From contig JAHFPS010000013.1 of NCBI GenBank assembly GCA_023269695.1, forward strand, positions 1 to 35,336: a DNA stretch of 35,336 bases. The letters run 5' to 3'. The notes beneath the pieces are model-generated. The model was not told the origin of the DNA and made no database searches. It was given only the letters and a program-made list of their open reading frames with translations. Of this stretch, positions 15,858-22,942 are shown one piece after another (the stretch's first letter is position 1; each line of letters begins with the position of its first letter). Made by a program: the position numbers and the translations under genes. Source of the stretch: Rickettsia sp. GTDB lineage: Bacteria; Pseudomonadota; Alphaproteobacteria; Rickettsiales; Rickettsiaceae.

Positions 15858-16286
15858 GTGTTTAAAAATATAATAATACCATTAGATTTATCGGATAAAC
15901 AATCGGTTAAGGTGATATTACCGAAGGCTTTAAGTTTTGCTACTATCTTTAGTGCCAAATTACATTTTCTTTATATTATCTCGGATTTTGGTATGAAAAT
16001 GGTTGAGGATTATTTGCCTAAAAGTTGGGCAAAGGATCAAAAAGAAAAATATCGGGTACAAGTAACAGAACTAATTAGACAATATGTACCGGAAGAGATC
16101 GAAGTTGAATTATATATTGGTCGAGGGGCAGTCTATGATGAAATAATACAATATGCCAATGAAGTGAAAGCTGATTTAATTATTATTTCAGCGGTACGAC
16201 CACAACTTAGAGATTATATGTTAGGTCCCAATTCGTCCAAGATTGTACGACATTCCGGAGTATCTGTTTTGGTTGTCCGAGAATAG
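15858..16286 (+). CDS. Universal stress protein, UspA family
   Basis: Small cytoplasmic UspA-fold protein, 142 residues from GTG 15858 (MFKNIIIPLDLSD, the typical first strand). TTG 15849 is an alternative start: GGAG at 15842-15845 is 3 nt before TTG and 12 nt before GTG, so neither spacing is ideal and the choice rests on family alignment. The C-terminal block MLGPNSSKIVRHSGVSVLVVRE resembles the ATP-binding G.....S..V...S.V.VLVVR motif, so nucleotide binding is likely. It sits between the TAXI receptor and dapE on the same strand, with a 21-nt gap to dapE. Confidence 0.85.
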   Translation: MFKNIIIPLDLSDKQSVKVILPKALSFATIFSAKLHFLYIISDFGMKMVEDYLPKSWAKDQKEKYRVQVTELIRQYVPEEIEVELYIGRGAVYDEIIQYANEVKADLIIISAVRPQLRDYMLGPNSSKIVRHSGVSVLVVRE

Positions 16287-16307
16287 AATATCAAGAAGAG
16301 TTGAAGT

Positions 16308-17462
16308 ATGTATATAAACATTCTTGAAAAATTAATTAATTTTCAATCAGTAACTCCTAAGAGTAGCGGTTGTATTGAATATATTAGTAATTTATTAGAA
16401 CAGAATGGTTTTAAGACTGAAACCAAAATATTTGGTGACGATGATTATAAAGTAACCAATCTTTATGCTGTTTATGGTACTACTCGTCCTAATATTTGTT
16501 TTGCTGGGCATGTTGATGTTGTGCCAGCAGGTGATAGAACATTATGGCTTAACGACCCTTTTATAGCAAGTACCGTAGGTGACAAGATTTATGGTAGGGG
16601 AACTGTAGATATGAAGGGAGCAATAGCATGCTCTTTGGCTGCTAGCTTACAGTTCATTAAGTTAAATCCAACTCCTAATGGTTCAATTAGTTTTCTAATT
16701 ACTAGTGACGAGGAAGGAAGCGGCAAATATGGCACTGTAGAAATGCTAAAATATTTGCATCGAGATGGTAATAATTTGATCGATCTTGCCATTGTAGGTG
16801 AACCAACAAATGAGCATCAAGTAGGGGATACCGTAAAAATTGGTCGACGTGGAAGTATTAACTTTAACTTAACCCTATATGGTACGACTGGGCATGTAGC
16901 ATATCCATTACAAGCCAATAATCCAATTCCCCCTTTAATTCAAGTGCTTAATGAATTGGTTGATTATCGACTGGATGAAGGAAGTGAATTTTTCCAACGG
17001 TCAAATTTAGAAATTACATCTATTGATGTAGGTAATGATATCACTAATGTAATCCCTGGGAAAGTTACAACAAAGTTTAATGTTCGTTTTAATGATCTTC
17101 AATCGTTATCTAGCATAAGAAATTTGATAGATCGGATAATTAACAAATATTATACTAAATATCAGTTTAAATATGAATTAAGTAGTGTAACTTCAGCTGA
17201 TTGTTTTATCCAAGAACCAACAGGGTTAATCGCTGATTTTGTTCAAGTAGTATCTGATACAACTCAAATATCTACAAAATTATCTACTAGTGGTGGTACT
17301 TCTGATGCAAGGTTTATTAAAAATTATTGTCCTGTTGTAGAATTTGGTTTATTGTCTGAGACAGCTCATAAAATTAATGAATATACAAAAATTAGCGATT
17401 TACAAAACTTGTATCATGTGTATTATAACTCTTTGATAAAATTCCTAACTGAGGCTAGTTGA
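16308..17462 (+). CDS. dapE: Succinyl-diaminopimelate desuccinylase
   Basis: Zinc enzyme of the lysine/diaminopimelate pathway, releasing succinate from N-succinyl-LL-DAP; in Rickettsiales the product serves peptidoglycan. 384 residues, normal size. M20 metal-site motifs: GHVDVVPAGD (His68, catalytic Asp70), GRGTVDMKG (bridging Asp101) and TSDEEGSG (Glu135 general base, Glu136). The dimerisation domain and the C-terminal STSGGTSDARF block and zinc-binding ETAHKINEY are present, so the site is complete. AAGAAG precedes the start. The TGA stop is immediately followed by the composite repeat end TATAGCTAATCC, with no spacer. Confidence 0.95.
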   Translation: MYINILEKLINFQSVTPKSSGCIEYISNLLEQNGFKTETKIFGDDDYKVTNLYAVYGTTRPNICFAGHVDVVPAGDRTLWLNDPFIASTVGDKIYGRGTVDMKGAIACSLAASLQFIKLNPTPNGSISFLITSDEEGSGKYGTVEMLKYLHRDGNNLIDLAIVGEPTNEHQVGDTVKIGRRGSINFNLTLYGTTGHVAYPLQANNPIPPLIQVLNELVDYRLDEGSEFFQRSNLEITSIDVGNDITNVIPGKVTTKFNVRFNDLQSLSSIRNLIDRIINKYYTKYQFKYELSSVTSADCFIQEPTGLIADFVQVVSDTTQISTKLSTSGGTSDARFIKNYCPVVEFGLLSETAHKINEYTKISDLQNLYHVYYNSLIKFLTEAS

Positions 17463-17688
17463 TATAGCTAATCCGATTAGTATTTGTCCATAACAAACTT
17501 ACGTCATTGCGAGAAGGCGTAAGCCGACGAAGCAATCCTGTTTTGTGTCATCCCTGCGAAAGCAGGGATCTAGATTCCCGCCTACGCGGGAATGACAATA
17601 GGGTGCAGGAGAATGACATCTTACAATTGCTTCGTCGACCTACGGTCTTCCTCGCAATGACGGCGTAATGATAATTGGGTTAGCTATA
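17463..17688. repeat. Composite palindromic element between dapE and tRNA-Leu
   Basis: Left end TATAGCTAATCCGATTAG, right end TAATTGGGTTAGCTATA. The core holds a GTCATTGCGAGAAGGCGTAA half, a complete 52-bp module (17546-17597) and a closing GACCTACGGTCTTCCTCGC half. It begins at the base after the dapE stop and ends 18 bp before the tRNA. Confidence 0.88.
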
Positions 17689-17706
17689 AGTAGCCAAGTA
17701 CACTAT

Positions 17707-17791
17707 GCGGGTGTGACGGAATTGGCAGACGTACTAGATTTAGGTTCTAGCGCCGCAAGGCGTGGGGGTTCAAGTCCCTCCATCCGCACCA
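17707..17791 (+). tRNA. tRNA-Leu (anticodon TAG)
   Basis: 85 nt. The acceptor stem GCGGGTG/CATCCGC closes with one G-T pair, followed by discriminator A and an encoded CCA (17789-17791). The anticodon stem CTAGA/TCTAG holds the loop TTTAGGT, giving anticodon TAG. The long variable arm (GCGCCGCAAGGCGT) and the T-arm GGGGGTTCAAGTCCCTC identify a class II tRNA. It reads leucine CUA/CUN codons. Confidence 0.96.
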
Positions 17792-17883
17792 CTAAATTTA
17801 ATAACGCAAAAATTGGAGTGATTGGTTTAGTAGCTCTTCAATTTTTTGCATAGTATTTTAATATTGCTAGTGAGTTTTTTAGT

Positions 17884-19215
17884 ATGCAAGTCACAGAACT
17901 TAAAAATGAAGATCTAAATTTTGAAGTGAAAGTAGTCCTTCCTTCTTCTAAAATTGCCAATGAAGTGCAAAAAGAATTAGATAGTTTATCAAAAAAAGTT
18001 AAACTCAATGGATTCCGTGCTGGTAAAGTGCCAACCAGCATTGTTAATAAAAAATATAAGCAGTCTGTTAGGTCTGATGTGGTAAGCCATGAAATTAATC
18101 ACGCAGTACAGCATATTATTAAAGATCATAAACTAAAAACAGTAGGTGATCCGCAGTTAGAAAATTTATGTAATGAAGAGAATAAGGATCTAGAATTTAT
18201 TCTAAAATTTGAGCTACTACCTAATATTGAATTACCAGATTTCAAAAAAATGAAAATCACTTATCCAAAATTAGTAGTTGAGGAAGAGGATGTTAATAAG
18301 CAAATAGATAAGCTTGCATCTATGTCAAAAAATTATACTAAAGAAAATAAAGGGCAAGTAGAAAAAGGACAGGAAGTTACTATTGATGCAATTGGTTATG
18401 TCAATAATGAGCCTTTTGAAGGTGGTAAGCTTACAGATTACAAGTTAGTAATTGGTAGTGGAGCCTTTATTGATGGGTTTGAGGATCAACTTATTGGTAG
18501 TAAAACTGGAGATGAGGTAGAGGTTAATGTTACATTCCCGGCAGAATATCATATGGAACAAATCGCAGGTCAGCCGGCTAAATTTATTGTTCAGCTGAAG
18601 GCTGTACATTCTGCTGATGAGATAGTAGTTGATGATGAGTTTGCTAAGAAATTTAATTGTAAGACAGTTGAAGAGTTGCGTACTAATGTTTCTAAAAGTA
18701 TGGCAAATGAATATAGTGAGCCTATACGTACTTTAATGAAAATGAGCTTATTTGATCAATTAGAAAAGCTATTAACGTTTAATGTTCCTAAATCTTTAAT
18801 AGCCCAGGAAGTAAGTATTTTAAAATCTCAAACGGAGAAAAGTAGCGACTCAGATTCAATATTTAAAGATAAATCAGAATCAGAAATTAGTGAGTACTAT
18901 AACAAGATAGCCTTACGTCGTGTTAGAATAGGACTGATGTTATCCGAATACATGAAGGTTAAGAGTTTACGTATCGAGCAGAATGATATTAAAAATGCTG
19001 TTATTGCTCAAGCAAGGAGATTTCCAGGTCAAGAAACAGCAATATTAAAATTTTATCAAGAGAACCCTGGGGCTATTGAACACTTAAAAGGTCCTTTATT
19101 AGAAGAAAAAACAGTGCAACATATTTTTGACAATGAAGTAATCTTAGAAGAGAACAATTATACAAGAGAAAAGCTTGAGGAATTTTTAGCACAAGAAGAA
19201 GATCGTGTGGTATAA
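17884..19215 (+). CDS. tig: Trigger factor
   Basis: Ribosome-bound chaperone and peptidyl-prolyl isomerase that meets nascent chains, 443 residues, normal size. The N-terminal ribosome-binding domain carries the loop signature GFRAGKVP (about residues 44-51). An FKBP-type PPIase domain lies at about 160-245 (GQEVTIDAIGYVNNEPFEGG, then FIDGFEDQLIG and FPAEYHMEQIAG). The helical C-terminal substrate domain follows, up to EEFLAQEEDRVV. The stop TAA (19213-19215) lies within the repeat end TATAAGCTAATCCGATTAG that starts at 19211, so the final codon and stop come from the repeat. In many bacteria tig is followed by clpP; here it is followed only by repeats. Confidence 0.95.
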   Translation: MQVTELKNEDLNFEVKVVLPSSKIANEVQKELDSLSKKVKLNGFRAGKVPTSIVNKKYKQSVRSDVVSHEINHAVQHIIKDHKLKTVGDPQLENLCNEENKDLEFILKFELLPNIELPDFKKMKITYPKLVVEEEDVNKQIDKLASMSKNYTKENKGQVEKGQEVTIDAIGYVNNEPFEGGKLTDYKLVIGSGAFIDGFEDQLIGSKTGDEVEVNVTFPAEYHMEQIAGQPAKFIVQLKAVHSADEIVVDDEFAKKFNCKTVEELRTNVSKSMANEYSEPIRTLMKMSLFDQLEKLLTFNVPKSLIAQEVSILKSQTEKSSDSDSIFKDKSESEISEYYNKIALRRVRIGLMLSEYMKVKSLRIEQNDIKNAVIAQARRFPGQETAILKFYQENPGAIEHLKGPLLEEKTVQHIFDNEVILEENNYTREKLEEFLAQEEDRVV

Positions 19216-19756
19216 GCTAATCCGATTAGCATTTAGCCATAGCAAACTGGTGCTATTAGCGAAGAGCCACTTTAGTGGTAATGAAGCAAGGTCTCAGCTG
19301 TCGAAAGTTAGAAGGGGAAGCGGGTTTAGCCAAGGTACTTTATAAAGTCGTATGTGGTCAACGTCATTGCTAGGAAGACCGTAGGTCGACGAAGCAATTG
19401 TAAGATGTCATTCCAGGAACTCCTATGTCATTCCCGCGTAGGTGGGAATCTAGGAAACTGTCGAAGATGACTAATTAATTATATTTTGAGCTATTTTTCG
19501 GCGATAATAAATAGGATTTTTGAAGGAATAGTGTACCTATTTCAAGAAAATCCTGTTTATTAGCAGCCAAAAAGAGCCAAATATAGAATTACTTTAGTTA
19601 TTTCCGACAGTCTCCTAGATCCCTACTTTCGCAGGGATAACACAAGAATGGATTGCTTCGTCGACCTACGGTTTTTCTTGCAATAATGGTTGAGACCTTG
19701 CTTCGTCGCTAATAGACGTCTGTGAATTTTGCGTAATGCTATTTGGGTTAGCTATA
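19211..19756. repeat. Large composite palindromic element (546 bp) with nested insertions
   Basis: Left end TATAAGCTAATCCGATTAG overlaps the tig stop; right end TATTTGGGTTAGCTATA overlaps the stop of the minus-strand GTA gene. Inside are GAAGCAAGGTCTCAG and TTGAGACCTTGCTTC arms, CATTGC palindromes and a 52-bp module split at its central CTAG (19426-19450 and 19618-19642) by the 163-bp MITE. This accounts for the whole gap of about 530 bp. Confidence 0.85.
19453..19615. mobile_element. 163-bp MITE-like palindromic element, copy A
   Basis: The ends GGAAACTGTCGAAGATGACT and TTATTTCCGACAGTCTCC are inverted repeats. An inner hairpin reads AGGATTTTTGAAGGAATAG, then TGTAC, CTATTTCAAGAAAATCCT. The element sits inside a 52-bp module: GGGAATC-TA-[element]-TA-GATCCC, where intact copies read GGGAATCTAGATCCC. 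This shows insertion at CTAG with TA duplication, the habit of IS630/Tc1-mariner elements. No coding capacity. Confidence 0.88.
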
Positions 19757-22420
19757 ATTTTCAACTTCATCAATAATTCCGTGTATTTCAACTATCAAAC
19801 GAGATAATCTCATGGAGATAATCCTAATTTGATATTGATAATTCCGATAATATAATACGATAAAATCCCCCGGTTGATATTTGATAAAATTTGCTGGCAT
19901 GATAAATCTTAAAATTTTAGTTTCAGTAGCAGCATTTTTTAGGATTAACTGCCCTAATCTTTCGACCTCAAGATAAGATAGTATAATAGGTAGCTTTAAC
20001 ACTGGAATAGCTCTATGCGAGAAATTTTCACTATTTATTTGGCAAAAGCCATTATTATAATCATCATATCGATCAATAAAATTTAGTTCTATTTTACCAA
20101 TAATGCTAGTTTTAGAAATTTCCATTTGTTCTAAATAACTATTGCTTGATAATTTAACCAATATTTTTGAACTAATATTAGAGATGCTAGAACATCCACG
20201 TTTGATGAATTTAATTTGTTGCTGATAAGCTATGATATCAAAGAAATATATAATTCTTAGGGAATTAATAATATCAATACAAGACAAAGCTTTATTTAAT
20301 ACCAGCCCTTCTACCGCTTCATCAACAGTCGATATATCAATATTGTTTAATGGAATACCGCATTTATAAGACAATTCAAGAATTATTGCCGCTAAACTAC
20401 AAGCCCCAAACTTATTATTAACCCAATGGCCTTTCGCCCATAAGTTACCATCTCGCCAAATATTACTATGTGGCCAAGCTGGATAAGGTCTGGCATCCCA
20501 AGTCCATAAAAACATTTGTTCGATATATTCTTGTGTTTGCCAATATTCAATAAAACTCCGAATAGCTTTACGCTGAATAGAAAAATCAACTTCACCAGTG
20601 GAATATCTAGGTACGCCACCATCAATACATAAAGGGTCAAAGAATATATTAGGCTGATTAGTAGCTTTATCAATGGAAGGAAAGCCAAATTCCGTAAACC
20701 AAATTTTCTTCATTTTTGGCTGCCATTCTGTTATTACACCATCAGGATTACTATGATAATTCTCCCACCAATGTCTTAAATTTTTCCAAGCATAATCTGC
20801 CGATAATTGACGTTGACTATTATTTTCATCTATAAAGTAATCATATCCTTCACCTGATTGCCAACCTTTAATGATTTCTTCTGACGAAACCCCGGAACTT
20901 ACGGTTCTTGTTACCGGAAAATAAGCATCAATACCGACAAAATCTATATATTCTGAGGCAAATAACTTATCTAGATTATACCATCCATCTTTTGTATGGT
21001 GATATTCTGACCAATCGGCTGCATAAGTGACAAGTACATTATCACCAACGATATTTTTGACTAATTCTGCTAATTTTATCAATTCAATAACAGCAGGAAA
21101 ATTATTATGTTGATCTCTGATACAAGTTAAACCTATCAACTCAGAACCAATTACAAAACTGTCAATATGATCCTTAACTAACTTAGCATAATGTAGGATA
21201 AAATCATTATAACCTTCATCTTTATTGAAAAAATCTACTACCGAACTTACCGAGCCTGTTAAATGACCACGCCATGGCTTTTGCCAAACATCCAAAAAAA
21301 ACATTGGATAAAACATGATTTTAAAATTTCTACGTTTTAATTCCTGTAAATAACGTATGATACTAGCATCATTGACAGTACCACCATATTTAGGAAAATC
21401 ATCTGCATCTCGTGATACTAGTCTTGCCGTATCACGTAAATATTTACCAACTTGCCATTGTTCTGAGTATTGGGTATGTGGGTCATTAAATTCTACGGCA
21501 GGTTTAATAGTACAGTTTTTAATATCCAAACTATTACCAAACCAACACACTACTGGTGCAACCCATTTGATGTTAGGACATATAATTTTCATTTGATCCA
21601 GACTATAAAGACTATCAGCAATATTATGGTAATTATTGGAATTTATTGGTTTTTTACTAATGATACCACCCAAAGAGTTTGTGATAGTTTTATACTGCAC
21701 TAGGCAATCATAAACAAACTCGCCTGATCCTGGGATGATATCGATCGCCTCAACCAAATCTTCTACGCTCTTACTTTCAACGTCATTAGGAATGTTAGCC
21801 TTTCTAGTCACTTCAAAAGAAAAATTTGGTATAGAATTATTAAAATCAGCTAATGGTAGTTCTTCAAATACCGCGTAGCTTAATCCACGAAAGGCTGGCA
21901 CTTGACCTTGAGGCTCAGCTGCAGCAATTAAAGGATCGGCTATTTGCTCTTCTGATCCTAAATAAAGCCTGAATTTATATTGTTCAAGATTGAGCAACTG
22001 ATCATTAGCCCATACTCTAGCAATTTCAGCAATTTCACCTTCACATATGCTAACGGCAAAGGATAAATAATATTGACATTCTGTTAAATTATGTATGGCT
22101 GCAGCTTCTTGAGTATCTGATACACCACGTTGTGAAACGCTGGTAATTTGTACTTCCTTAATTTGATTTGCCCAAATTATTTTACCATTAACCCTTGCTG
22201 TACCAAAAACTAAGGCTATTGGATGCCCATAAACGGCTTTCGATAAGACAAAACTTTCCCTAATATTTTTAAAATGATAATATTCCTCAGGTTCATGATT
22301 TAAATGTTCTAAATAATCACCTAATGCCTTACCTGTAAATCGTCCAATAGTCGATAATATACCACCACCAAAAACACCACCTATGCTACTTCCTATACTA
22401 CCTAGAATCTGACTAAACAT
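19748..22420 (-). CDS. Gene transfer agent/phage tail 'megatron' protein with TIM-barrel-like domain
   Basis: Baseplate/tail protein related to the gene-transfer-agent protein gp15 of Rhodobacter (rcc01698 family). The N-terminus is glycine-rich and hydrophobic (MFSQILGSIGSSIGGVFGGG). A conserved block, YYLSFAVSICEGEIAEIARVWA, then FRGLSYAVFEELPL, follows. The glycosidase-like TIM-barrel part lies at about residues 290-690 (VTYAADWSEYH..., VGIDAYFPV, KKIWFTEFGFPSID). At 890 residues it is clearly shorter than the roughly 1300 of Rhodobacter; the missing part is C-terminal. The last codons TAT AGC TAA come from the composite repeat. No other GTA genes are next to it, as in other Rickettsiales where GTA genes are dispersed. 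Whether it still works in particle assembly is unknown. Confidence 0.88.
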   Translation of the reverse strand: MFSQILGSIGSSIGGVFGGGILSTIGRFTGKALGDYLEHLNHEPEEYYHFKNIRESFVLSKAVYGHPIALVFGTARVNGKIIWANQIKEVQITSVSQRGVSDTQEAAAIHNLTECQYYLSFAVSICEGEIAEIARVWANDQLLNLEQYKFRLYLGSEEQIADPLIAAAEPQGQVPAFRGLSYAVFEELPLADFNNSIPNFSFEVTRKANIPNDVESKSVEDLVEAIDIIPGSGEFVYDCLVQYKTITNSLGGIISKKPINSNNYHNIADSLYSLDQMKIICPNIKWVAPVVCWFGNSLDIKNCTIKPAVEFNDPHTQYSEQWQVGKYLRDTARLVSRDADDFPKYGGTVNDASIIRYLQELKRRNFKIMFYPMFFLDVWQKPWRGHLTGSVSSVVDFFNKDEGYNDFILHYAKLVKDHIDSFVIGSELIGLTCIRDQHNNFPAVIELIKLAELVKNIVGDNVLVTYAADWSEYHHTKDGWYNLDKLFASEYIDFVGIDAYFPVTRTVSSGVSSEEIIKGWQSGEGYDYFIDENNSQRQLSADYAWKNLRHWWENYHSNPDGVITEWQPKMKKIWFTEFGFPSIDKATNQPNIFFDPLCIDGGVPRYSTGEVDFSIQRKAIRSFIEYWQTQEYIEQMFLWTWDARPYPAWPHSNIWRDGNLWAKGHWVNNKFGACSLAAIILELSYKCGIPLNNIDISTVDEAVEGLVLNKALSCIDIINSLRIIYFFDIIAYQQQIKFIKRGCSSISNISSKILVKLSSNSYLEQMEISKTSIIGKIELNFIDRYDDYNNGFCQINSENFSHRAIPVLKLPIILSYLEVERLGQLILKNAATETKILRFIMPANFIKYQPGDFIVLYYRNYQYQIRIISMRLSRLIVEIHGIIDEVENYS

Positions 22421-22654
22421 ATTAATATCTTATATTTTTTAGTTAATATAAGATACTATATCACATAATATATCTGCACTAAGTGTATCGACTCATTTAA
22501 TTTGCAATAGGTGTATTTTTTTATTTTGAGTATAGCAATCTGATAAAAGATGGATAATTTCATTGACAGTGATAATAACGATGAATAAAATAATTAGATA
22601 CTTACTAAGTTAATCATCAAAAAGATTATGTAAGCAATAAAGATATTTATACTA

Positions 22655-22817
22655 GGAGATTGTCGGAGATAATTAATTAATTATATTTTGAGCTATTTTT
22701 TGGCGAGAATAAATAGGGCTTTTGAAGGAATAGTGTACCTATTTCAAGAAAATCCTGTTTATTAGCAGCCAAAAAGAGCCAAATATAGAATTACTTTAGT
22801 TATTTCCGACGGTCTCC
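22655..22817. mobile_element. 163-bp MITE-like palindromic element, copy B
   Basis: Same length and orientation as copy A and nearly identical over most of its length (GGAGATTGTCGGAGAT...TTTCCGACGGTCTCC). It is flanked by CTAG at both ends, again TA duplicated within CTAG. It lies in the gap of about 520 bp between the GTA gene and the kinase-like gene. The rest of that gap is AT-rich, with a TTATTTTGAGTATA motif near 22521, and shows no gene. Confidence 0.88.
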
Positions 22818-22942
22818 TAGGTAAACATTTTTCTTTAACCATTTTAGTTATACTGCAGTTCTGGAAGACGAAAATACCTATAAATTTTTATATTTAAAGA
22901 AAAATGTTCATAGTTATTAATTAATATAGAGATTAAATTTTT

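Noticed and set aside
17668..17853. 61-codon open frame over the tRNA-Leu
   Set aside because: It reads through the tRNA gene; the tRNA structure is complete and explains the sequence.
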